Part shown: one piece after another, positions 7,694 to 15,787 of the stretch
How positions within the stretch are numbered: position 1 is the first letter of the stretch
How the letters are laid out: each line of letters begins with the position of its first letter
DNA from: Acidimicrobiia bacterium
GTDB lineage: Bacteria; Actinomycetota; Acidimicrobiia; Acidimicrobiales; CAIXPF01
Assembly (NCBI GenBank): GCA_947476745.1
Contig: CANJRG010000025.1
Span: 1-50,438, forward strand
Reading direction: 5' to 3'
Length of the DNA: 50,438 nt
Made by a program: the position numbers and the translations under genes
Notes under the pieces: generated by a model
What the model saw: only the letters and a program-made list of their open reading frames with translations
The model's database searches: none
What the model was told of the DNA's origin: nothing

Positions 7694-9042
7694 GGCCGTC
7701 CGCCCCGCCGCCCCGCCGCCCCGCCGGCGGCGGTGGGTTCGGTCCCTTCCTCGGCCCCGGTCCCCGCGCCCGGCCCGGGGGCCGAGCCGGTCCCGGTGTT
7801 GCGCCGATGGCGCGACAGCAGGTGCGGGTAGCGGCTACGGCCGGGCAGCCGTTCGGCGACGAGCTCGTCGAGGATGTCGTCGATGGCGACCACGCCGAGC
7901 ATCCGGCCCTCGCGGTCCACGACCGGTGCGTTGCGCAGGTCGTGGGTGGCGAACAGCCGGATCACGGCGTTGAGCGGGGTGTCGGCCTGCAGCACGGGCA
8001 GTGGGCGCGGCTGCGGGTTGGCGTCGTTGAGCAGATCGAGGGCGTCGACGGCCCCGAGCGGCCGGCCGTTCTGGTCGAGCACGAACAACGTCGACAGTCC
8101 GGCGGCACTCGCCGGCGGGCTGGTGAGCAGCGTGCGCAGCGTCTCACCCGGGGTGCCGACCGCGGCGGTACGGTACTCGGTGGTCATCAGCCCTCGCGCC
8201 GTGCCGGGCTCGGCCGAGAGCAGCTCGCGCAGTTCGTCGGCCCGGCCGGGGGCCAGACGGTCGAGTAGCTCCATCCGCCGCGACGGGCTGACCCGGCGCA
8301 GGGTGGCCACGGCATCGTCCGCCGGCATCGCCGCCAGGACCTCGCTGTCGAAGGGGCCGGGCAGGGCGTGCACCACCCGCGAGCTGACGTCGGGATGGGC
8401 CAGCCGCAGGGCGTCGGCGGCACGACCGGCACCCACCGCGCCGAGCACGGTGCTGGCCCGGTCGGTGGACAGCTGGGCGATCAGCGAGGCGAGCTGCGCG
8501 TGGGTGAGCAGGTCGAGGTGCTCGGGCGCGGCAGCGAGCTGCGTGGCGAGCCCGCGGCCCGACACCAGGTGCAGCTCATGCCATTGCACCGACACCGACG
8601 CGAAGCGTGACGCCAGCCGGCGCAACCCCAGGCGGCGTAGCACCGGGGCGGCACCGAACTGCACGGCGACCACCCGCAGCTCGTGATCGACCCGTATGAG
8701 CACCAGATCGCCCACCCGCTCGATGCGGGCCCCGCCGGCGTCGAGGATCTGGGCGTCGAGGACGTCGCGGTTCAGCCACAGTTCGTTCGGCGGGGGCTGG
8801 CCCACCGCCGCCCCGTCCGAGGTCGCGGTGGCGCCGGGTCCGAGCAGGACGCCGGTGCGTTCGAAGCTGACGACATCGCCCCAAGGGAACCAGCGCAGCT
8901 CGCCGCGGCCCCGACGCACCCCGATCCGTACCACCGATGCTCGTGCGTCCTGCGCGTCCACCGTCAACTCGCGCAACGGACCGAGGGCATGACCCTCGGC
9001 GTCGATGACGGGTTGGCCGATCTCCTCAGTGAGGACGAGCAC
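7690..9042 (-). CDS. PRC-barrel / MgtE N-domain / CBS-pair protein without membrane domain
   Basis: A 450-residue soluble protein. Residues about 1-140 look like two PRC-barrel-type beta domains (EEIGQPVIDAEG and NRDVLDAQILDAGG starts). Residues about 150-265 are helical repeats like the MgtE N-terminal Mg-sensing domain (LDLLTHAQLASLIAQL, AADALRLAHPDVSSRVVHAL). Then come two CBS motifs (STLFVLDQNGRPLGAVDALD, NAPVVDREGRMLGVVAIDDI) and a low-complexity Pro/Gly/Arg tail. The MgtE pore domain is absent. The stop overlaps the start of the NRAMP-like gene, so the two are translated together. It probably senses cytosolic Mg2+ and gates or regulates that carrier. Confidence 0.85.
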   Translation of the reverse strand: MLVLTEEIGQPVIDAEGHALGPLRELTVDAQDARASVVRIGVRRGRGELRWFPWGDVVSFERTGVLLGPGATATSDGAAVGQPPPNELWLNRDVLDAQILDAGGARIERVGDLVLIRVDHELRVVAVQFGAAPVLRRLGLRRLASRFASVSVQWHELHLVSGRGLATQLAAAPEHLDLLTHAQLASLIAQLSTDRASTVLGAVGAGRAADALRLAHPDVSSRVVHALPGPFDSEVLAAMPADDAVATLRRVSPSRRMELLDRLAPGRADELRELLSAEPGTARGLMTTEYRTAAVGTPGETLRTLLTSPPASAAGLSTLFVLDQNGRPLGAVDALDLLNDANPQPRPLPVLQADTPLNAVIRLFATHDLRNAPVVDREGRMLGVVAIDDILDELVAERLPGRSRYPHLLSRHRRNTGTGSAPGPGAGTGAEEGTEPTAAGGAAGRRGGRP

Positions 9043-9247
9043 CGGGCGACGGTGTCGACTCGATCACCGGTGTCGACTCAACCAGACCGGGGGAGTCCGA
9101 CCCTTGGCCGCTGTTCCGAGGGAGCCATTGCGGGGGAGCGGGCGGCCTCGGTTGCACCCGCGGGGTGGCAACAGGCCCGAGCGCGGTCGTGTCGTCGTTG
9201 TCTCGGCACCAGACCGGTGCGTCCATGAGGGGAAAGCTACGACGGCG

Positions 9248-9544
9248 GTGTCCGGGGTCGTAGGGGCGAACGTCCCGAACCGCATCGGCCTGGGCAACGT
9301 GCCGCAGGGCCAGCTGTGCTTCCCGCAGATGACGACGATGGAGAACCTGCAGCTGGTCACCACCCGCAAGCCCGAGATCGACGAGGTGCTCGACACCTTC
9401 ACGGTGCTGCTCGTCGAGCAGCACATCGGCTTCGCGCTGCGTTCCACCGCCCGCTACTACGTGCTCGAGAGCGGTCCCATCACCGGCAGCGGCGAGGGCG
9501 GCGAGGGCGCCTTCGACCAGGTCCGTGCGGCGATGACGGTGTGA
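9248..9544 (+). pseudogene. Internally deleted ABC ATPase, UrtE/LivF-like
   Basis: The translation contains pieces of a urea or branched-chain amino-acid ABC transporter ATPase. A Q-loop segment VPQGQLCFPQMTTMENLQL is followed by KPEIDEVLDTF, then directly by LLVEQHIGFALRSTARYYVLE with the H-loop region, and a UrtE-like tail ending GAFDQVRAAMTV. The Walker A motif and N-terminal strands are missing. The step from LDTF to TVLLVEQH removes the LSGGQ signature and Walker B. The product could not hydrolyse ATP. No permease or substrate-binding gene is nearby, so this is an isolated relic with a 5' loss and an in-frame internal deletion. A GTG at 9248 could still start a short product. Confidence 0.7.
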
Positions 9545-9614
9545 CGGTGTGACGCCGGTGACCGGCTGCGGGTCGGCGGGTGTGGGTCGTCCCCACCCCG
9601 CCGGCCCGTTTCGG

Positions 9615-11228
9615 TCAGACCAGGGCGGCGGTGCCGAAGACGATGCCGGGGTAGCCCTGCTCGTCCATCGTCGCCATACGGTCACGGAACTTGGTGAGGC
9701 TGCCCCCATAGGGCAGGAACTCGTTCGCCTTGCCGGGGATGTTGGCGCCACGGAACCACGAGTTCTCGGCCATCAGGGCGATGTCGGCCACGGCATGGAC
9801 CTCCTCGGTCCAACGGGCGCACGCCTCCTCGTCGGGGGCGATGACGGTGTGGCCGTGCTCCCGGGCGTACTCGAGCAGGCCGGTGACGTAGTCCACCATG
9901 ATCTCGATGGCCCGGGGGAAGTTGCCGGCGATCAGGTGCGGCCCGCCTGCGAGGAAGAAGTTCGGGAACCCTGGCACCATGGCCCCGAGGTAGGTGACCA
10001 CGCCGGGCGCCCACTGCTCGCGCAGCACCCGGCCACCCTCGCCGATCACGTCCATCCGGGTCAATGCCCCGGTGAAGCCGTCGAAGCCGGTGGCCCACAC
10101 GATGATGTCGAAGGCCTGCTCGCCGGCGGTGGTCTCGATCCCCGCCTCGGTGATCGAGACAAGCGGGGTCTCGTGCAGGTCGACCAGTGTCACGTTGGGC
10201 TGGTTGAACGCCTCGAAGTAGCCGGTCTCCATCGGCGGGCGGCGCATGCCGAAGCCGTGGTCCTTGGGGATCAACTTGTCCGCGACGGCCGGGTCCTTCA
10301 CCCGCGAACGGATCTTCTCGGCGATGAACTCGGAGAACTCGGCGTTGGCCTCTCTGTTGGTCATCATGTCGCGGTAGTTGCTGATGAGCTTGGCGAAGCC
10401 CTTCTGGTGGTAGAGCTTCTCGTAGAGCACCCAGCGCTCTTCCTTGGAGTCGTCGAAGGTCCGCTTCCGTGACGCGGTGTGCACGAACCCGGCGAAGGAG
10501 TTCATGCACGAGCGATAGATCTCGTCGTAGGTGGCCTTGATCTCGGCCTGCTCCTCGTCGGTGATCTTCCCGTTGTTCAGCGGCGAGTTCCAGTTCGGCG
10601 TCCGCTGGAACACCACCAGCTCGCCGGCCTGCTTGGCCACCTCGGGGATGAGCTGCACCGCGCTGGCACCGCTGCCGATCACCGCGACCTTCTTGCCGGC
10701 GAAGTCGACACCGGACTTGGGCCACAGGCCGGTGTGGTGGGCCTCGCCCTGGTACCGCTCGCGGCCGGGGATCGACGGCCAGTACGGGACCGACAGCACC
10801 CCGGTGGCGGACACCACGAAGCGGGAGCGCAACGCCGTGCCGTCCTCGGCGGTGATGGTCCAGGTGTCGTCGGACTCGTCGAGCACGATGGACTTCACCC
10901 GGAAGTTGAACCGCATGTCGCGGCGCAGGTCGAGCTTGTCGGTGACGAAGTTCAGGTACGACTCGGTCTCGGCCTGGCCGGCGAAGTGCTCCTGCCAGTT
11001 CCACTCGTCGAGGATCTCCTGGGAGAAGAAGTACCCATAGGAGTAGCTCTCCGAGTCGAAGCGGGCCCCGGGGTAGCGGTTCCAGTACCAGGTGCCACCC
11101 ACGTTGGTGCCGCCCTCGACGAGGCGGACGTCGAAGCCGGACTCGCGCAGCCGGTGCAGCTCGTAGATGCCGCTCACCCCGGCCCCGATGACGATGACTT
11201 CGGCGTCGAGTGCTTGCCCTGTTGCCAT
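9615..11228 (-). CDS. Baeyer-Villiger monooxygenase (BVMO 2)
   Basis: A 537-residue flavin monooxygenase. GAGVSG at residues 15-20 is the FAD dinucleotide motif and the substrate-domain motif GGTWYWNRYPGARFDSESY follows. The BVMO fingerprint is YxGxxxHTxxW at 159-169, with Tyr in place of the first Phe. The NADPH motif is GSGASA. Length and order match CHMO-type enzymes. I prefer the ATG at 11228 to the TTG three codons upstream. It resembles BVMO 3 closely over its length (YSYGYFFSQEILDEWNWQEHF against YTYGYSFSQELLEEWHWKERF), which suggests paralogy. No partner hydrolase is adjacent. Confidence 0.92.
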   Translation of the reverse strand: MATGQALDAEVIVIGAGVSGIYELHRLRESGFDVRLVEGGTNVGGTWYWNRYPGARFDSESYSYGYFFSQEILDEWNWQEHFAGQAETESYLNFVTDKLDLRRDMRFNFRVKSIVLDESDDTWTITAEDGTALRSRFVVSATGVLSVPYWPSIPGRERYQGEAHHTGLWPKSGVDFAGKKVAVIGSGASAVQLIPEVAKQAGELVVFQRTPNWNSPLNNGKITDEEQAEIKATYDEIYRSCMNSFAGFVHTASRKRTFDDSKEERWVLYEKLYHQKGFAKLISNYRDMMTNREANAEFSEFIAEKIRSRVKDPAVADKLIPKDHGFGMRRPPMETGYFEAFNQPNVTLVDLHETPLVSITEAGIETTAGEQAFDIIVWATGFDGFTGALTRMDVIGEGGRVLREQWAPGVVTYLGAMVPGFPNFFLAGGPHLIAGNFPRAIEIMVDYVTGLLEYAREHGHTVIAPDEEACARWTEEVHAVADIALMAENSWFRGANIPGKANEFLPYGGSLTKFRDRMATMDEQGYPGIVFGTAALV

Positions 11229-11358
11229 GTTGTCCAACCCCCGGTCCGGCCGATCTCCCCGATCGGCACATTCGCCGAGGTTACGCGGTGCCGGCCGCAG
11301 TCGCCCAAGGCTTTCGGGTACGGTGCCGGTGCCGGCCCGGTGCCGGCGCGCTGACGTA

Positions 11359-12528
11359 TCAGCCGTGCTGGTTGCCCGGGAGCAGGTAGTACCAGGCGTT
11401 GCGCTCGGCGCCGGCCGTTTCGAGGGCCTTGGCCGCCGCCCGCACGACCTGCCCGGTACGGGTGTGGCGGTAGAACCAGGTCTCGAGCTGCCGGGCGGCG
11501 GGGACGTGGTCGGACAGCGCCAACCCGGCCTCCTCGTAGTAGGCCCGGATGTCCTGACCGGCGGCGAGGACGGTGTCGACGTCGAAGCCCGCGGCGGCGA
11601 GGTCGGCGGTCTCGCCGAGCGTCACGAACCGTTGGACCAGGTCGCCGATGCCGTCGGGCCCGGCGACCCGCCCGACGGCGGTGGCCCCGCCGGCCGCCTC
11701 GAGGTGCCGGTTGTAGGCCGGACGCAGGCCCTGCACCTCGTCGACGGCGGGGTGCAGGTCTGGGTCGTGCCGTGGCGGGAGCGTGCACGAGGCGGCGAGG
11801 TCGGCCTCGTCCTCGATGACCACCGGATGATCCTCGATGACGGGCACGTCGGTACGGTCGAGCAGGGCGAAGGCCCGGCGGATCACGTCGGTCTGGAAGG
11901 CGACGTCACCCGGGCGGCCCAGTGGGCGGCCGAGCGGGAACTGGCAGTGCAGGAACCTCGGGGCCTTGATGTTCTCGGCCTGACGCCGTACGAGCGACAG
12001 GCCGACCGTGGCCATCCCGGCTTCCTCGAACACCCGTGCGAGCACACCCACGGTGCGCGTGCAGAACGGTCAAACGGGGGTGAGCAGCACGACGTCGACC
12101 CCGTCCTCGCGCAGCACCCGGGCGGCCGCCGGCCCGCTGTCGAGCAGGATCGTCGAGAACGTGGCGTCGAACTGGGCGCCCATGAACGACAGGTGCCGGG
12201 ACGCCACGCTGCCGATCTCACCTGCCGCCGCCATCTCCTCGAGCCGGTCAACGGGATAGACGACGTCGAGGTCCGCGGCGAAGCCGGTGCGGTCGAAGTT
12301 GGGGGAGAAGTGCGACAGCTGCACGTCGCGCGCCCCGCCGGGCAGGACGGTGAACGAGCCGTCGGTCGGCTGCCAGAGCCGCACGTCGCCCGCCGCCCGC
12401 AGGCCGGCGGTGGTCACGATCGCCACCCGTGCCCGGGACAGTGCCGGTGCCGTGGTGACCGGTGTGGAGGAGAACTCCGGGGTCGGGATGTCTCCAACCC
12501 GGTCCCTGATCGATCCGTCGGCGCTCAT
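11359..12528 (-). CDS. GrdB-family reductase component, probable selenoprotein (in-frame UGA)
   Basis: Two open frames on this strand are in the same phase and separated only by one TGA at 12072-12070. Read through with Sec, they give one 389-residue protein of the glycine/sarcosine/betaine reductase selenoprotein B family. N-terminal family features are TPEFSSTPVTTAP, VYPVDRLEEMAAAGEIGSVA and SRHLSFMG. The active site is LLTPV-U-PFCTRTVG with Sec153 and Cys156, a UxxC redox motif at the position where GrdB has U-GTC-T. After it follow VFEEAGMATVGLSL and PRFLHCQFPLGRPLGRPGD, both in the right order and spacing. A hairpin with GU in its loop starts 11 nt after the UGA. The start at 12528 is chosen because the longer one at 12585 would leave 11 bp to the divergent crotonase; neither start has a strong Shine-Dalgarno. 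Confidence 0.8.
12042..12058 (-). promoter_or_regulatory. Candidate bacterial SECIS hairpin
   Basis: On the coding strand GCGCACC pairs with GGTGTGC (seven pairs including one G.U) around a GTG loop. The loop begins 18 nt after the in-frame UGA and its first two bases are GU. Known bacterial SECIS elements place a GU-containing apical loop roughly 16-37 nt after the UGA, so position and loop agree. The three-base loop is tight; opening the last C-G pair gives a five-base loop. Confidence 0.6.
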
Positions 12529-12596
12529 GGACCGAACCCAGTCCGGCATCCGGTCGGTCGGGCGACGCGACCGGCGGCGAGGCATAGCATGCGGCC

Positions 12597-13379
12597 ATGA
12601 GCGACGTCGTAGTTGTCGAACAGCAGGGCCACGTGCTGACCATCACGCTGAACCGGCCAGAGGCCTACAACTCGTTGGACTACGACGCCTACGAGCAGCT
12701 GTCGGTGGCGTTCCGCCGCGCCGGTGAGGACGCCGGGGTCCGTGCCGTGGTCTTCACCGGCACCGGGCGCGGGTTCTGCACCGGCGACGACGTGCGCAAG
12801 CTGCTCGGCGCCGGTGCTGCCGAGCTGGCCCGCCGGCTGGGCTCCGGCGAGCTGGAGCTACCGAGTTCGGCCATGCGGCGCTGTGATAAGCCGATCATCG
12901 CTGCGGTCAACGGTGCCGCGGTCGGCTACGGCATGGAGCTCAGCCTGCTCTGCGACATCCGCATCGCCGCCGAGGAGGCCCGGTTCTCGGAGATGTTCGT
13001 GCGCCGGGCCATCGTCGCCGGGGCCGACAGCTTCGAGATCCTGCCCCAGCTGATCGGGGCCTCGGCCGCGGCCGAGATGCTGATGTCGGGCGATCTGGTC
13101 GACGCCCGCCGGGCGTTGGAGCTGGGCCTGGTGTCCAAGGTGGTCACCCAGCAGGAGCTGCTGCCGGCCGCTCAGGCCGTCGCCGCCCACCTGGCATCCA
13201 ATCCGCCGCTGGCGGTGCAGGCCGCCAAGCACGCCCTGCGCTTGGCCCGCGGCGGCCGGGCCGAGGAGTTGCGGGCGTTCATCGGCGGGCAGGGCCGGGC
13301 ACTGCTGGCCACCGAGGACCACCAGGAGAGCGTGGCCGCCTTCCTCGAGCGTCGCGACCCCACCTTCCACGGCCGCTGA
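12597..13379 (+). CDS. Enoyl-CoA hydratase/isomerase family protein (crotonase)
   Basis: A 260-residue crotonase-fold protein. It starts VVVVEQQGHVLTITLNRPEAYNS, has the first oxyanion segment FTGTGRGFCTGDDV and the second AAVNGAAVGYGMELSLLCD. The second catalytic region reads MFVRRAIVAGADSF instead of the hydratase PExxLGxxPG, so the usual second Glu is not evident. An isomerase, hydrolase or other crotonase activity is as likely as hydration of enoyl-CoA. It is divergent from the GrdB-like gene across a gap of 68 bp, or 11 bp with the longer start of that gene. Confidence 0.85.
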   Translation: MSDVVVVEQQGHVLTITLNRPEAYNSLDYDAYEQLSVAFRRAGEDAGVRAVVFTGTGRGFCTGDDVRKLLGAGAAELARRLGSGELELPSSAMRRCDKPIIAAVNGAAVGYGMELSLLCDIRIAAEEARFSEMFVRRAIVAGADSFEILPQLIGASAAAEMLMSGDLVDARRALELGLVSKVVTQQELLPAAQAVAAHLASNPPLAVQAAKHALRLARGGRAEELRAFIGGQGRALLATEDHQESVAAFLERRDPTFHGR

Positions 13380-13772
13380 ACGGGCCCCCGCAGAACCGGG
13401 CGATACGTCCCGGGATGGTGGCCCGGCTCCCGAGGTGGGCACGGCTAGGGGAAAGTCGTTGCGGATCGCTGCGGAACCGAGAACCCTCGAGCTCGACTCG
13501 AGGCGCACTGCGCTGCTGCCGGTCGATCATCAACGGGCGTTCCTGAACTCGGACCCCGAGCAGATGATCGTCGCCGACGCGCACCCATGCTTCGACCCGG
13601 ACAGGGGCGGGGTCCAGCACGCCGTGGGTACTGGGACCTTGCAACCAGGCGTGTGCCGCCAACCAGCCAGCGGCGCGGTCAGACTGGTGACAGACTTCGT
13701 GGCTGGTGAGGGCCAGGTTCGCCCAGTGGCGGCCCGGCCACAGCCGACCACGAACGAAAGGATGGCATTGCC
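13380..13772. other. 393-bp gap before asnB
   Basis: No intact gene is seen here. The only coding-like signal is a short plus-strand stretch at about 13459-13606 resembling the N-terminus of an isochorismatase-family hydrolase, listed separately. The rest, about 13607-13750, shows no recognisable feature. The asnB Shine-Dalgarno (AAAGGA) lies at about 13757-13762, so the asnB promoter is expected in this gap. Confidence 0.5.
13459..13606 (+). pseudogene. Possible isochorismatase-family N-terminal remnant
   Basis: The frame reads LRIAAEPRTLELDSRRTALL then PVDHQRAFLN. This resembles the first strand and catalytic-Asp region of isochorismatase-like hydrolases (typically LDPARTALLVVDMQNDFL). The Asp is kept, but the flanking VVDMQ has become PVDHQ, and similarity fades after about 30 residues. 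There is no downstream catalytic Lys or Cys. It is best explained as a decayed 5' fragment; chance similarity is possible. Confidence 0.3.
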
Positions 13773-15704
13773 ATGTGCGGGTTCATCGGTGGCCTCCTGA
13801 GGGGCGCGCCCATCACTGCGGACCGGATACGGGCGGCGCTGCGTCGCCTCGAACACCGGGGACCCGATCACGCCGACTGGTGGTGCTCACAGGACCAGCG
13901 GTTCCTGCTCGGCCACACCAGGCTCAGCATCATCGGCCTGACCAACGGCGATCAGCCGCTGGTCAACGAAGGTGGCGACATCCACTGCGTGGTGAACGGC
14001 GAGCTGTACGGCTACCGGGCCATCCGCGCCGAGCAGCAGGCCGCAGGGCGGCGTTTCGCCACCGATTCCGACAGCGAGATCGCCCTCGTGCTCTACGAGC
14101 GGTTCGGCGCCGATTTCCTGCACCACCTCCGTGGCGAGTTCGCCGTGGTGATCGCCGACGAACGGCGGCGGTGCCTGATCGCCGCCCGTGACCGTTTCGG
14201 CATCAAGCCGCTGTACTACAGCGTGCACGACGGGAACGTGCTCGTCGGGTCGGAGATCAAGGCCCTGCTCGAGCTGGGCGTGCCGGCCCGCTGGGACCGG
14301 GAGGGTTTCTTCGCCGAATGCCACAGCGCGCGCACCTCCGATCGCACCCTGTTCGCGGGGGTCCGTGCCGTCCCCCCGGGGTGCTACCTCGTGGCTCGGG
14401 ACGGCGAGGTCACGATTCGTTCGTACTGGGATCTCGAGTTCCCCGACCGCCAAACCCTGGCGGCGGACCGCCGCAGCGACGCGGAGATCGTGGCGGGATT
14501 CCGTGACGTCCTCGATGACGCCGTGCGCGAACGGCTCGTCGCCGATGTCGAGGTGGCGTCGTACCTGTCGGGCGGCATCGACTCCTGTGCGGTACTCGGT
14601 CTCGCCCAGCGGCACCTCGACCGGCCGATACGGGCGTTCACGATCGTCTTCGGCGATGCGCAATACGACGAGCGGGTCCTCGCCGAACGCACCGCGGCGT
14701 TGACCGGGTCGACGTTCGTGCCGGTGCCCGTCACCCAGGAGGCGCTCGTCGGCGCGTTCAGCGACGCGTTGTGGCATGCCGAGACCCTGGTGTTCAACGG
14801 CCACGGTGTGGCGAAGTTCCTCCTGTCCAAGGCGGTCCACGAAGCCGGTATCAAGGTGGTGTTCACCGGCGAGGGTGCCGACGAGGTGCTGGCCGGCTAC
14901 CCGCCGTTCCGGCGCGACCTGCTGTTGCACAACACCGAGGGCCAAGCGCCCGACGAGGTCGCCCGTATGGTGGCGGCACTGGCCAGCGCCAATCAGTCCT
15001 CGCGCGGACTGCTCACCGCGGATGGTGAGGCGGCCCCCGGTCTCGACGCGGTGGCGACGCGGCTCGGCTGGGTGCCTTCCTCGCTCGAGGTGTTCGCCTC
15101 GCTCGCCGGCAAGATGCTGCCGTTGTTCAACCCGGGACTGCTGGTCGAGCTCGGCCGGGTGAACCCCTACACCGATCTGCTCGACTCGCTCGATCCTCCC
15201 CGCCGCCTTGCCGGGCGGGACCCCGTGAACCAGGCGCTGTACGTGTGGGGCAAGACGATGCTCCCCAACTACATCCTGACCGTCCTGGCCGATCGCATGG
15301 AGATGGCCCACTCGGTCGAAGGCCGGGTGCCCTTCCTCGACCATCACGTGGCTGAGTACGCCGCCGGCCTGCCGGTCCGTCACAAGATCCGTGGCATGCG
15401 CGAGAAGCACGTGCTGCGCGAAGCGGTGCGCGACGTCGTGCTCCCCGAGGTCTACGACCGCCAGAAGCACCCGTTCATGTCCCCGCCGGCCCGCCGCGAC
15501 GACGACGCGCTCGGCGCGTACTGCCAGGACGTCCTGCGCTCGAAGGTGGTTGAGGATCAGCCGTTCTTCGATCCGCAGCGGGTCCGGGCCCTCATGGACG
15601 GCCTCGCGACGAGCGATCCCGACCAACGCGCCGCCGGTGAAGGTGTCGTGCTGCGGGTGCTGTCCACCTGCCTGCTCCAGGAGCGCTTCGGGCTGTCGGC
15701 CTAG
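13773..15704 (+). CDS. asnB: Asparagine synthetase (glutamine-hydrolysing)
   Basis: A 643-residue class II asparagine synthetase. MCGFIGG places the nucleophilic Cys2 of the N-terminal glutaminase domain directly after the initiator Met, which fixes the start; AAAGGA lies about 10 nt upstream. LEHRGPDHADWW and FLLGHTRLSIIG are glutaminase motifs. The synthetase domain has the PP-loop YLSGGIDSCAVLG with SGGIDS at 266-271, FTGEGADEVLAGYP, and HSVEGRVPFLDHHVAEY near the C-terminus. The standard length and complete motifs suggest an active enzyme converting Asp and Gln to Asn. It stands alone, so it is either housekeeping AsnB or an amidotransferase for a modified product. A strong hairpin follows the stop. 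Confidence 0.92.
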   Translation: MCGFIGGLLRGAPITADRIRAALRRLEHRGPDHADWWCSQDQRFLLGHTRLSIIGLTNGDQPLVNEGGDIHCVVNGELYGYRAIRAEQQAAGRRFATDSDSEIALVLYERFGADFLHHLRGEFAVVIADERRRCLIAARDRFGIKPLYYSVHDGNVLVGSEIKALLELGVPARWDREGFFAECHSARTSDRTLFAGVRAVPPGCYLVARDGEVTIRSYWDLEFPDRQTLAADRRSDAEIVAGFRDVLDDAVRERLVADVEVASYLSGGIDSCAVLGLAQRHLDRPIRAFTIVFGDAQYDERVLAERTAALTGSTFVPVPVTQEALVGAFSDALWHAETLVFNGHGVAKFLLSKAVHEAGIKVVFTGEGADEVLAGYPPFRRDLLLHNTEGQAPDEVARMVAALASANQSSRGLLTADGEAAPGLDAVATRLGWVPSSLEVFASLAGKMLPLFNPGLLVELGRVNPYTDLLDSLDPPRRLAGRDPVNQALYVWGKTMLPNYILTVLADRMEMAHSVEGRVPFLDHHVAEYAAGLPVRHKIRGMREKHVLREAVRDVVLPEVYDRQKHPFMSPPARRDDDALGAYCQDVLRSKVVEDQPFFDPQRVRALMDGLATSDPDQRAAGEGVVLRVLSTCLLQERFGLSA

Positions 15705-15730
15705 TTCGTCGCCGGCACGCACCACGGCTG

Positions 15731-15770
15731 CACGAGGTACACAGGCGGACGTCGGTCTGTGTACCTCGTG
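15731..15770. terminator. Bidirectional hairpin between convergent genes
   Basis: CACGAGGTACACAG at 15731-15744 is the perfect reverse complement of 15757-15770, with a 12-nt loop. It lies between the stops of asnB (plus) and the luciferase-like gene (minus). There is no T-run. It probably works as a terminator for both strands. Confidence 0.75.
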
Positions 15771-15787
15771 GGACCGGGGGTCGTTCC

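Noticed and set aside
11359-12051. Separate gene starting at the GTG at 12051
   Set aside because: It would start seven codons after the UGA, inside the active-site loop of the family.
12070-12072. TGA as an ordinary stop splitting two genes, or a frameshift
   Set aside because: Both sides are in the same phase, match one protein family continuously, and the stop replaces exactly the redox-active residue.
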